From: Bacteroidales bacterium
Lineage (GTDB): Bacteria; Bacteroidota; Bacteroidia; Bacteroidales; F082
Length of the DNA stretch: 64,000 nucleotides
NCBI GenBank assembly: GCA_023229135.1
Contig: JALNZT010000005.1
Location: 86,992-150,991, forward strand
Direction of reading: 5' to 3'
Positions 51,062-59,175 of this stretch are shown here, in pieces. A program made the translations under genes and the position numbers. Within the stretch, counting starts at the first letter, position 1; every line of letters starts with the position of its first letter. A model generated the notes under the pieces. The model saw only the letters and a list, made by a program, of their open reading frames with translations. It searched no databases and had not been told where the DNA came from.

Positions 51062-52036
51062 TTAAAAAGGGAGATAAATTTTTTGGAGTAGTTCGTTGTA
51101 TTCGCTATCGCATTGGCTGTTTACAGTGATTCCACCGCCTGCTTTAAAAACCAATCCAGCCTTGTCCTGTTCGATAAATCTGATCATCACGCTGCTTTCG
51201 AGGTTTTTACCGTCAAAAACGCCCATCACGCCGGTGTAAAAACCACGTTCGTAATTTTCGGCTTCCTGAATCAGCTCAACAGTTCTCTTTTTGGGTGCGC
51301 CACTGATAGAACCTGCTGGCAAAAGCTTGGAAAAAATTGTACCAATTTCATTGACGTAATTTGACGGTAATTTTCCGCTTATCACAGAGGAAGTTTGTAG
51401 CAATGCGCCTTTGCTTGTCTGGATTTTTTCCACATAACGAAAGCGGTCCACGCACACGTTTTCTGCCACGCTGTTGAGGTCGTTGCGCAGTAAATCCACA
51501 ATGGTGTAATGCTCTGCTTTTTCTTTGGGATCGGCCAACAAAATTTGTTCGGCATTCGGAAGATTGGCGTCAATAGTACCTTTCATGGGATAGGTAAAAA
51601 TTTTTCCGTCAATGATTTTTATAAAAGGCTCTGGCGAAAAAACCGTGAAACGATTGCGCAGCCAAAGTTTATAAGGTGCTTTGCTGCGGGCATAAATTTC
51701 TTCCAGCGTTAAAGTGGTGTCTATACGCACGGGCATCGTAAGATTAAGCAAATACGAATCGCCGCGCCGCAAATGAAACAGCACCTTTTCAAAAGCTTTG
51801 CGATATACTTCTTCGTCCAGGCCTAAATGGGAAAACGTGTATTTTTTTTCCGGAATATCACTTGGGGTTGTTGTATTTGTATATGCGCCTATATGAAATT
51901 TTAAGACATTGTTATCCAATTTATTAAGTACTTTCACGATCGGTTCGCGCAAGGCGAAATCCAGCACAAACAAAAAAGGTTTGGCTGCTTTCGCAAGCGC
52001 ATTCATGGTTTTAAAAGCCGGGTGCAAACTATCCAT
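51062..52036 (-). CDS. pabB: Aminodeoxychorismate synthase component I
   Basis: 324 residues; shorter than the E. coli PabB (453) because it lacks much of the N-terminal half, as in Bacteroidota versions. The chorismate-binding core is present: FTYPMKGTIDA, EHYTIVDLLRNDL, LLPAGSISGAPKKRT, ERGFYTGVMG. It aminates chorismate; a glutamine amidotransferase (PabA) would be supplied elsewhere. Operon with pabC. Confidence 0.92.
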   Translation of the reverse strand: MDSLHPAFKTMNALAKAAKPFLFVLDFALREPIVKVLNKLDNNVLKFHIGAYTNTTTPSDIPEKKYTFSHLGLDEEVYRKAFEKVLFHLRRGDSYLLNLTMPVRIDTTLTLEEIYARSKAPYKLWLRNRFTVFSPEPFIKIIDGKIFTYPMKGTIDANLPNAEQILLADPKEKAEHYTIVDLLRNDLNSVAENVCVDRFRYVEKIQTSKGALLQTSSVISGKLPSNYVNEIGTIFSKLLPAGSISGAPKKRTVELIQEAENYERGFYTGVMGVFDGKNLESSVMIRFIEQDKAGLVFKAGGGITVNSQCDSEYNELLQKIYLPF

Positions 52037-52085
52037 ATGGCAAAGATAAAAGCTTATCCTTACTTTTGCGGTTCAATACAATACT

Positions 52086-53369
52086 ATGAAAAGATTTTTT
52101 ACACTTACTGCTTTTTTGCTGCTTACGCTGGCCATCCGGGCCGAAGATACACTAACTGTGATGCACTACAACTTGTTATACTACGCCGCTAACACCAGTT
52201 TTTGTACGAACGAAAATAACAATCTTGACGAAAAAAACATCCATTTGAAATTGATTTTAGATGCGGTGCGTCCTGATATTTTTACTGTGAATGAGATTTC
52301 AGCTTTGGAAGTGAATCAGCTTGGGCTGATGGAAAACACCTTGAATGTGAATGGTGTAAATTATTATCAAAAAGCTGCTTCGAGCAATCAGGCAGGCAGT
52401 GGTATCGTGAACATGATGTATTACGATTCGCGCAAGCTTAGGCTTAAAACGCAGCATACAGCCCAAAATTATATCCGCGATATTGATGTGTATGAGCTGT
52501 ATTATATTTCCGACGATTTGGCACAAGGTGATACCAGTTTTGTGGTGTGCGTGGTAGCACATCTAAAGGCTGGCAACAGCAATGATAATATGGGCAAGCG
52601 CAAGATTATGGCCGAAAATGCAATGGCCTTCCTGGAAGCACGCTATACCGCCGAAAATGTGCTTTTTATGGGCGACTTTAATACGTATAGCAGCTCTGAC
52701 GATGCTTACCAAACCATCACCAATTATGGTAATGCTGATATTCGATTTATTGATCCCATTGATATGCCGGGTGCCTGGAACAACAACAGTACTTTTGCTG
52801 CAATTCACACACAGTCAACCCATAGTAGTAACAATGGCTGTGCTTCATCTGGTGGGATGGACGATCGTTTCGACTTTATCTTGATTTCTGATGAAGTGCG
52901 TTTTGGCACAAAAAGTATCAGTTACATCGAAGATAGCTACAAAGCTTATGGGCAAGATGGCCTTCATTTCAACGGAAACATCAATTCGCCACCAGCAAAT
53001 GCTGTGGTTTCTGAAGAGATTGTGAATGCGCTCTTTAATATGTCGGATCATTTGCCGGTGGTTTTGCAGTTGTATGTGGATAAAACCCTTGATGTTTATG
53101 AACAACAGCGTAACCCGTTTTTGGCTGGATTACTGAATAATCCGGTTGCTGATTTGCTCAGGCTGAGTTTTTATCAGCCAAATGCTGGAAGTTTAACTTT
53201 CAATTTGTACAATATGCAAGGCCAAATTGTAAAAACCGAATCACTTGATTTCGGCGCAGGCAAACAGCAATTCTCCATGAAGATGCAAAATATTCCTGCC
53301 GGATTTTATTTATTGCAACTCACCAACGAAAAAGGATTATCATCGGTGATGAAAGTGATGGTGAGGTAG
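52086..53369 (+). CDS. Exported endonuclease/exonuclease/phosphatase-family protein with T9SS sorting domain
   Basis: 427 residues. Signal peptide 1-19 (ends LAIRA). The EEP core has NEISALE, VCVVAHLKAG, MGDFNTYS and the final SDHLPVV, with the Asp/His that act in metal-dependent phosphodiester cleavage. Residues about 345-427 are a T9SS sorting domain (LLNNPVADLLRLSF; GFYLLQLT). It could be an extracellular nuclease or a lipid phosphodiesterase. A TACTTTTG element is at 52061-52068. Divergent from pabBC. Confidence 0.88.
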   Translation: MKRFFTLTAFLLLTLAIRAEDTLTVMHYNLLYYAANTSFCTNENNNLDEKNIHLKLILDAVRPDIFTVNEISALEVNQLGLMENTLNVNGVNYYQKAASSNQAGSGIVNMMYYDSRKLRLKTQHTAQNYIRDIDVYELYYISDDLAQGDTSFVVCVVAHLKAGNSNDNMGKRKIMAENAMAFLEARYTAENVLFMGDFNTYSSSDDAYQTITNYGNADIRFIDPIDMPGAWNNNSTFAAIHTQSTHSSNNGCASSGGMDDRFDFILISDEVRFGTKSISYIEDSYKAYGQDGLHFNGNINSPPANAVVSEEIVNALFNMSDHLPVVLQLYVDKTLDVYEQQRNPFLAGLLNNPVADLLRLSFYQPNAGSLTFNLYNMQGQIVKTESLDFGAGKQQFSMKMQNIPAGFYLLQLTNEKGLSSVMKVMVR

Positions 53370-53574
53370 TTGATAGGCACAACAACCAATAATATTTTTG
53401 CGTGTTAAAGCTTTTTAACAAGCACTTTAAGAAAATGTTTTTCATTCTGATTGGTTAGATTGCTATCTTTAAAGTTTATATTCTGTTGATATTCAATGGT
53501 TAATATCTTTTTCCCCTACTTAAAATAACATGATTCTAACATAGAAATGATACAGGTTTCACTTTTTTAAGTAT

Positions 53575-53604
53575 TTGCATAAAACCACAGAATGTTTATT
53601 TTTG
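53575..53604 (+). promoter_or_regulatory. Promoter of ppgK
   Basis: TTG (53575-53577), 19 bases, then TATTTTTG (53597-53604). The gene starts at 53622, so the leader is about 10 bases. Confidence 0.6.
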
Positions 53605-53621
53605 AAGAATAATAAATAGGT

Positions 53622-54356
53622 ATGCAAATTCTTGGAATTGATATTGGAGGTAGTGGCATAAAAGGCGCGCTGGTAAATACAACAGATGGCACAATTATCG
53701 GCAAACGACACCGCATTGCCACGCCCCAACCTGCTACGCCTGAAGCGGTAGCACAAACAGTAAATAAAATTATTAAACATTTTGATTATAAAGGGCCTGT
53801 TGGCTGCGGCTTTCCGGCTTTGATACAGCATGGAATAGCCAAAACTGCCGCCAATATCGACAAGACCTGGGTTGATATTGACGTAGAAAAACTGCTCTCA
53901 GAAGCTTCCGGACAAAAAGTTTTTGTGATAAATGATGCTGATGCGGCCGGTTTTGGCGAGCTGCTTTTTGGCGCAGGAAATGGTCATCAAGGTAAGGTGA
54001 TGTTGCTCACAATTGGTACCGGAATTGGCTCTGCCATCATGAATAAAGGAGAGTTACTGTCTTCTACAGAACTTGGCCACCTCGAATTTAAAGGCGACAG
54101 CGCCGAACTGTATTGCTCGGATGCTGCACGTGAGCGGGATGAATTGAGCTGGGAAAAATGGGGAAAACGCTTCAATAAATACCTGCTGTATCTGGAAATG
54201 TTGTTTTCGCCCGATATGTTTATCCTTGGCGGAGGTGCCAGCAAAAAATTTGACAAATATAGTGATCAGCTCACCGTAAACGCTAAAGTTGTTCCGGCAA
54301 GGCTGCGCAATTTTGCCGGAATAATTGGCGCTGCCTGCTATGCAGCACGTAATTAG
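53622..54356 (+). CDS. ppgK: Polyphosphate glucokinase (ROK family)
   Basis: 244 residues. Phosphate motif GIDIGGSGIKGALV, Asp of INDADAAGFGEL, LLTIGTGIGSA, and TELGHLEFKG are in the pattern of PpgK, which phosphorylates glucose with polyphosphate or ATP. The zinc site of other ROK kinases is not present, as in PpgK. The polyphosphate preference is inferred from the family. Confidence 0.9.
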   Translation: MQILGIDIGGSGIKGALVNTTDGTIIGKRHRIATPQPATPEAVAQTVNKIIKHFDYKGPVGCGFPALIQHGIAKTAANIDKTWVDIDVEKLLSEASGQKVFVINDADAAGFGELLFGAGNGHQGKVMLLTIGTGIGSAIMNKGELLSSTELGHLEFKGDSAELYCSDAARERDELSWEKWGKRFNKYLLYLEMLFSPDMFILGGGASKKFDKYSDQLTVNAKVVPARLRNFAGIIGAACYAARN

Positions 54357-54416
54357 CGTTAGAGCTTTTTTTTTACGGTAATATTCAAACTGCAAAAAAA
54401 CCAAACAACCAACCCA

Positions 54417-55280
54417 ATGCTTGAATTATCGACTTTACAACTTCAGCAACTCGACTTTATTGGCCTGCAAACACTTGTAAAATGGGCTGAAAAGGAAGGA
54501 TGGAATCCGGGACCTTATGATGCGGCAGTTTTTTGGGCTACCGATCCCGCAGGTTTTGTGGGCTATTATATTGATGGCGAATTAATTGCTGGAGGTTCAA
54601 TTGTTTCTTACGCAGAGCGCTTTGGTTTTATGGGATTTTTTATCGTGAAACCAGAATTTCGATCGCAGGGCATTGGGAATAAGCTTTGGATGGAACGTAG
54701 AAACCGTTTGTTATCACGCTTGAAGCCCGAAGCAGCCATCGGCATGGATGGCGTGGTGACCATGCAGGATTTTTATCGCAAAGGCGGATTTGAAACGGCT
54801 TTCAGGGATGAGCGCTACGAACGCAAAGGTGAAAAATTTGAGCTGGAACAACAGCTCAGTCGAATTGATTCAAAGGATTTTCCTGAAATTCTGACTTATG
54901 ACGCTGCATGTTTTGGCCTTGAGCGACCGCAGTTTTTAAAGCCCTGGCTTGAAATGCCCCAAAGCCATGCGTTTAAGTATGTAGAAAATGGTTTTATCAA
55001 AGGATTTTCGGTGTTGCGTAAAGCTGGTGTGGGTTATAAAATCGGGCCGCTGTTTGCAGACAATTTACAGGCTGCCGAAGCACTCTATAAGGCCTGCCTG
55101 AATGCAGTTTCGGGCAAAGCTGTGTTTTTAGATATCCCGGTGAATAACCCTTTCACGCTTGCTTTGGTGAAAAAATACCGGGCTACTTACGTTTTTGAAT
55201 GCGCCAGGATGTATCACGGAAAACCACCCAAACAAGCGCTTGATAAGATTTTTGGGGTAACAACTTTTGAGTTGGGATAA
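54417..55280 (+). CDS. Tandem-GNAT acetyltransferase
   Basis: 287 residues. The first half is a GNAT domain with the acetyl-CoA motif FRSQGIGNKLW (near 80). The second half resembles the C-terminal domain of YitH/HolE-type GNATs (LERPQFLKPWLE, IGPLFADNLQAAEALY, CARMYHGKPP). It would acetylate a small molecule or protein; substrate unknown. 60 bases after ppgK; the two may be cotranscribed. Confidence 0.85.
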   Translation: MLELSTLQLQQLDFIGLQTLVKWAEKEGWNPGPYDAAVFWATDPAGFVGYYIDGELIAGGSIVSYAERFGFMGFFIVKPEFRSQGIGNKLWMERRNRLLSRLKPEAAIGMDGVVTMQDFYRKGGFETAFRDERYERKGEKFELEQQLSRIDSKDFPEILTYDAACFGLERPQFLKPWLEMPQSHAFKYVENGFIKGFSVLRKAGVGYKIGPLFADNLQAAEALYKACLNAVSGKAVFLDIPVNNPFTLALVKKYRATYVFECARMYHGKPPKQALDKIFGVTTFELG

Positions 55281-55305
55281 CCCGAAGTTATTCGTTGTAA
55301 ACTCC

Positions 55306-56433
55306 CTATTCTATAAACAATTCAGCGGCAATGCCATCAGCAAACAGCTTTCCTGAGGTGGTGAGTCGCAGCACATTTTGCTCAATGTATAAATGGTTTT
55401 TTGTAAGCGCGGGCTGCGCCAATTGCAGGCAATAATTGCTGTACTTTTCGCCAAAAGCGTTTTGAATATGTGTTAAATCGCAGCCCCAGCTGGTGCGCAA
55501 GCTCGTCATCACATATTCGTTATAACGTTGGTCTAAGCTCAGTATTTCCTTCTCAAAAACCGCTGTCGAAACACCCGCCATTTCGATGTATTTTGTAAGA
55601 TGCGACACATTCCACTGGCGTGAAACACCATTATAAGAATGCGCCGAAGGCCCCAGCCCGAGGTAGTTTCCGCCAATCCAATACAAGCTGTTGTGTTTGG
55701 AATAATGACCGGGTAGCGCAAAATTGGAAATTTCGTAATGCACAAATTCCGCTGCTTCCATGCGTTGCATCAACAGCTCAAAATGCTGTGCCGACTGCTG
55801 TTCGTCAATCGCTTGCAACTTCTCTTTTCTAATCAGATGTGCCAATGCAGTGCGTGGTTCAACAGTAAGCGCATAAGCCGATAAATGTTTGTTACCGGTT
55901 TCAAAAAAATAATCCAGGTTGGCGGCCCATTTTTCGTTAGTAAGCGTGGGAATGCCGTAAATAAGGTCGATAGTAAGTTTATCAAAGCCGGCAGCAAAAG
56001 CGTTTTTTATCACACTTTTGGCCTGAGCCGAGTCGTGCACCCTGTTCAGATAAACCAAATCATCGGCATGAAAACTCTGCACGCCAATACTCAATCTGTT
56101 GATACCTAACTCAATAAGCTGATTGATCTTTTCTTTGGTCAGGTCGTCGGGATTTCCTTCCAAAGTAATTTCTACTTCGGGATGGATATTGTAGTGTTGG
56201 CGTAAATTTTGAAGGATAAGTTTAATTTCGTCTGCCGAAAGCATGCTGGGCGTGCCGCCACCAAAGTAGATAGTTTGCACCTCCTCGTCGTTTAGATAAG
56301 CTTTTTGTAATATAATTTCGCGGTTTAAAGCCTGCAAAAACGCGTCTTTATTTTGCAGTGATACCAAAGAAAAAAAATTACAATAATGACATTTTTGTTT
56401 GCAAAAAGGGATATGAAGATAGATACCGGCCAT
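55306..56433 (-). CDS. hemW: Radical-SAM haem chaperone HemW
   Basis: 375 residues. The radical-SAM CxxxCxxC is C11, C15, C18 (FCKQKCHYC). YFGGGTPS, LEGNPDD and INRLSIGVQSF are the usual HemW blocks; the last distinguishes it from coproporphyrinogen dehydrogenase HemN, which it resembles. HemW binds haem and delivers it to target proteins. ATG 56433 is chosen; a TTG just before belongs to a TATATTTG box that coincides with a -7 promoter. Confidence 0.9.
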   Translation of the reverse strand: MAGIYLHIPFCKQKCHYCNFFSLVSLQNKDAFLQALNREIILQKAYLNDEEVQTIYFGGGTPSMLSADEIKLILQNLRQHYNIHPEVEITLEGNPDDLTKEKINQLIELGINRLSIGVQSFHADDLVYLNRVHDSAQAKSVIKNAFAAGFDKLTIDLIYGIPTLTNEKWAANLDYFFETGNKHLSAYALTVEPRTALAHLIRKEKLQAIDEQQSAQHFELLMQRMEAAEFVHYEISNFALPGHYSKHNSLYWIGGNYLGLGPSAHSYNGVSRQWNVSHLTKYIEMAGVSTAVFEKEILSLDQRYNEYVMTSLRTSWGCDLTHIQNAFGEKYSNYCLQLAQPALTKNHLYIEQNVLRLTTSGKLFADGIAAELFIE

Positions 56434-56558
56434 CAAATATAGTTTTAAGCGATATGAACATTGTATAAAAGATTTTGTTTAAGCTTCTTATGGTTTTACA
56501 AAAGAATCATTAAACAAACCGTAACAAAAATAATCTAATCTAACATTTAAACTTAATT

Positions 56559-57143
56559 ATGAAAAAATCTGTTTTATCCTTAGTCTTTATACTCATCGCT
56601 GGATTTGCTTTCAGCCAGACTACCAATTGGAAAATCGATCTCGCTCACTCTAACGTAACTTTTGAAGTGGATCACATGGTTGTTTCTACCGTTACCGGTA
56701 AATTTCAAGAATTTGAAGGTGATATCAAAGCCGACAAAGCTGATTTTTCTGACGCAAAAGTAAGTTTTACCATTCAGGCTACTTCGGTAAACACCAACAA
56801 CGAGAAACGCGATAATCACCTCAGGGGTGAAGATTTTTTCAATGTGGATAGCCATCCTGAAATCACTTTTGTAGGTAAAAAGCTTACACCCGAAAGTGGA
56901 AAAAAATACAAACTCGTTGGTAATCTCACCATGCACGGTGTTACCAAAGAAGTAGAACTTGATGTAAAATTCAATGGTATTATTAAAGATCCGTGGGGCA
57001 ACACCCGCGCGGGTTTCAAGGTGAGTGGTGAGCTGAATCGTGAAGATTTTGGCTTGGTTTACAATACAGCACTTGAGGCTGGCGGAGTACTTATCGGCAA
57101 AGAAGTTGAAATACAGGTAAACCTCGAGCTGGTTAAAGAATAG
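56559..57143 (+). CDS. YceI-family periplasmic lipid-binding protein
   Basis: 194 residues with signal peptide 1-19 (ends GFAFS). YceI beta-barrel motifs: WKIDLAHSNVTFEVDHM, FEGDIKADKADFSDAKVSF, LRGEDFFNVDSHPEITF, GNLTMHGVTKEVEL, LNREDFGL. The fold is a lipocalin-like barrel binding isoprenoid or fatty-acid-like molecules. Monocistronic, ending in a clear terminator. Confidence 0.94.
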   Translation: MKKSVLSLVFILIAGFAFSQTTNWKIDLAHSNVTFEVDHMVVSTVTGKFQEFEGDIKADKADFSDAKVSFTIQATSVNTNNEKRDNHLRGEDFFNVDSHPEITFVGKKLTPESGKKYKLVGNLTMHGVTKEVELDVKFNGIIKDPWGNTRAGFKVSGELNREDFGLVYNTALEAGGVLIGKEVEIQVNLELVKE

Positions 57144-57174
57144 ACTGAATTAACGTCATTTACTTATAGGTTGA

Positions 57175-57203
57175 AATGCGGGTTATGCCCGCATTTTTTT
57201 TGT
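57175..57203 (+). terminator. Terminator after the YceI gene
   Basis: AATGCGGG (57175-57182), loop TTATG, CCCGCATT (57188-57195), then more T. Confidence 0.88.
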
Positions 57204-57346
57204 GTATAAGGTTTTGCTTGTCTATTGAGTTACTTCCCAGTAAATGTTCTGACACTAATCTGTTGGTAAACATCAAGACTAATGGATAACAAAACCCTGA
57301 TTATCATAATAAAACTTTAATTAATCATATTGTTGTTTGAAAGGTA

Positions 57347-57964
57347 TCACAAATTCACACTTTTTCTTTCTACTTTATCTTGAATTCTCGTAAAGTGAAT
57401 TGACAATTTCAAAAGAAACAGATAAGAACCATAATCACTTAATGTAAACAATCTTCTTTCTTTAAGATTTTCTCTGGAAATTAATTTGTTTGGGAAATTA
57501 CAAACTCTATCAAAAAATACAATAGAATCATCAACTTTACCTGCTGCTTTTGGCAGAAAAAAAATTTGTGTTACTTCTTGATTCTTTATAGATTGAATAT
57601 GTGAGTCTATTTGTTCTTTTAATTTTTCTGAGTTCTTGTACAGCGCCTCTTGATACTTTGTCAGGTTAAATAAAGGAGCATACACCACTTGTGATGGAAA
57701 ATTTCTAATGTTTACCAAATCAATATCACAGGTGTTTGATAAAATCATACTTGGAACAGGTTTGATGGTAGGGTTAGGCAGATTTACAAATAACATATCA
57801 ATTAGACCATCTCCTTGATAAATTACATCAGTGTCTATGAGGTGATTTGTATAAAACCTGGAGTCGATATTATTTGGGAAATCCTTTAAACTATCAAATA
57901 GTTCTTTGTCTGATTCAGCAGATAAGTACTTGGGTAAATATAATTTGAAGTCTTCTAATTTCAT
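57347..57964 (-). CDS. Uncharacterised protein of AT-rich island (205 aa)
   Basis: 205 residues, soluble, no signal peptide. A central SNTCDI tract (in PSMILSNTCDIDLVN) is followed by VVYAPLF, TQIFFLP, VFFDRV and LSDYGSYLFLLKLSIHFTR. This spacing of S-x-x-C-D, FLP, D-R and a C-terminal helix recalls small uncharacterised proteins with 'SNxCD/SQxCD' that I have seen in accessory regions, but I cannot name the family. ATG 57964 overlaps the preceding stop (ATGA), so I take it over the TTG at 57976. Third gene of the island operon. Confidence 0.72.
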   Translation of the reverse strand: MKLEDFKLYLPKYLSAESDKELFDSLKDFPNNIDSRFYTNHLIDTDVIYQGDGLIDMLFVNLPNPTIKPVPSMILSNTCDIDLVNIRNFPSQVVYAPLFNLTKYQEALYKNSEKLKEQIDSHIQSIKNQEVTQIFFLPKAAGKVDDSIVFFDRVCNFPNKLISRENLKERRLFTLSDYGSYLFLLKLSIHFTRIQDKVERKSVNL

Positions 57965-58269
57965 ATCAAATCCCAAAAATTAGCATTGACAATATCAACA
58001 TACTCACTTTCAATGTCTTTTGAGTTTTCTAATAAGTTTTGCGTAAATGAAATCAGGGTATTTATTTTTTCAACATCTTCATTATGAAAGCTATAATCAG
58101 ACGAGTGGTTGAATGCCTTATCCCTCCAGTTAGCAATTTCAACTTGATATTCAAATGTTACTTCATGCTGCGGAGTTATACAGCTTTCTGTTTCAGAGTT
58201 TAAGCTCACAACACTAGAGCTTAATGTTGCTAAAACAACAAGATTAGATAATGCAGTGTTCGTTAACAT
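57961..58269 (-). CDS. Small uncharacterised protein of AT-rich island (102 aa)
   Basis: 102 residues. The first about 23 are hydrophobic and Ser/Thr-rich (LSNLVVLATLSSSVVSL), possibly a signal or membrane anchor. The rest is acidic, with FEYQVEIANWRDKAF and a C-terminal helix ending in NFWDLI. No homologue is recognised. It sits one base from the upstream TIGR04255 gene and overlaps the downstream gene, so it is a genuine operon member. Confidence 0.68.
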   Translation of the reverse strand: MLTNTALSNLVVLATLSSSVVSLNSETESCITPQHEVTFEYQVEIANWRDKAFNHSSDYSFHNEDVEKINTLISFTQNLLENSKDIESEYVDIVNANFWDLI

Positions 58270-58270
58270 A

Positions 58271-58975
58271 TTAGTAAGTTGGGTTTAAAGTTTTTAGAAA
58301 TTCACCTTTCAATAAGCTAAAAAAAAGTTCCTTTTCTTTGGCATGAGCTCCAGAAATCAAGTCATCTTTGTCTTTAAAAAAATTAGTCAAATTTGATTCT
58401 GTATAAGTATCAATATCAATAATTGACCCTAATTTGTTATTTTGATTTGCATTATTAGCAACCTGTAAAGAACTCTTATAATCTCCCTGTTCTATTTCTG
58501 TACGAATAATGGTGTTCTCATAAGCGATATTATTTTTGCCAATGCTAATTTTTAAATCAATATTCTTGAAAATATCATTGTCAAAAAAATTAATGTAGCG
58601 AATCCCTATCCTCAGCACAGTACCAATAATACCTACTTTCTCTATTCTATCCAATATGCTAAATATTTGTTTAGAAAACATATCCCATCCAACATAGTTT
58701 GGAAATGAGCTTATGGCAAGAACATCTGGACCTATTTGAGCAACAAAGTTGGGATTTGAAATCCGATAAAGCGGTTTAAATTTAAAATTAGGGTCAGTAG
58801 CTCTCACAGCTTCAGGTAATTGTAAAATAGGAAGATTTTCAACTTTAGGGAAAGTAGTCTGTAATACATTATAAATCATACCAAAAACGGCACTAGGATG
58901 TAGTTTAGTTGTGAATCTAACCTCAACTGATGCGTCTAGTATAGGACACGGATTTATAGCTTTTGGTAATGTCAT
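58271..58975 (-). CDS. TIGR04255-family protein
   Basis: 234 residues. Hallmarks of this sporadic family: N-terminal PCPILDASVEVRFTTKL (family form PL-E---E-RF), VAQIGPDVLAISSFPNYVGWDMF, and LRIGIRYINFF (family form R-G-RYIN). Function is not known; from memory such genes occur irregularly, often in accessory or defence-like settings. First gene of a tight AT-rich operon with its own promoter. The C terminus (residues about 190-234) is variable-looking and charged. Confidence 0.85.
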   Translation of the reverse strand: MTLPKAINPCPILDASVEVRFTTKLHPSAVFGMIYNVLQTTFPKVENLPILQLPEAVRATDPNFKFKPLYRISNPNFVAQIGPDVLAISSFPNYVGWDMFSKQIFSILDRIEKVGIIGTVLRIGIRYINFFDNDIFKNIDLKISIGKNNIAYENTIIRTEIEQGDYKSSLQVANNANQNNKLGSIIDIDTYTESNLTNFFKDKDDLISGAHAKEKELFFSLLKGEFLKTLNPTY

Positions 58976-58997
58976 CTTTTATATCAGATATTTTTTA

Positions 58998-59027
58998 CAA
59001 ATCTAACTCCTTTTAATAAAAAATCAA
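58998..59027 (-). promoter_or_regulatory. Promoter of the AT-rich island operon
   Basis: On the minus strand TAGATTTG (59005-58998) lies 19 bases after TTG (59027-59025), 22 bases before the TIGR04255 ATG. Confidence 0.6.
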
Positions 59028-59134
59028 AATAATGGATGTTAATTTATCTTGTTAAATGAGCTATCACATGGATATCATCTAACCATTCAAAAGGTATACT
59101 TTTATAACGGATTCTTAGTGTCTAAAAAAACCTG

Positions 59135-59142
59135 TATTTTTG
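59135..59142 (+). promoter_or_regulatory. Promoter -7 element of the C69 peptidase gene
   Basis: TATTTTTG, with a start 34 bases later at ATG 59176. Its place over the upstream in-frame ATG 59140 argues against that longer start. Confidence 0.5.
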
Positions 59143-59175
59143 TTGCTGAATCATACTCATTTTAAAATTAGATTT

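Noticed and set aside
56434..56441. TATATTTG upstream of hemW as its promoter
   Set aside because: It abuts the start codon, so transcription would start inside the gene; kept as coincidence unless TSS mapping supports a leaderless start further on.
59140..59175. Start of the C69 gene at 59140
   Set aside because: It overlaps the -7 promoter box, and the signal peptide begins at ATG 59176.
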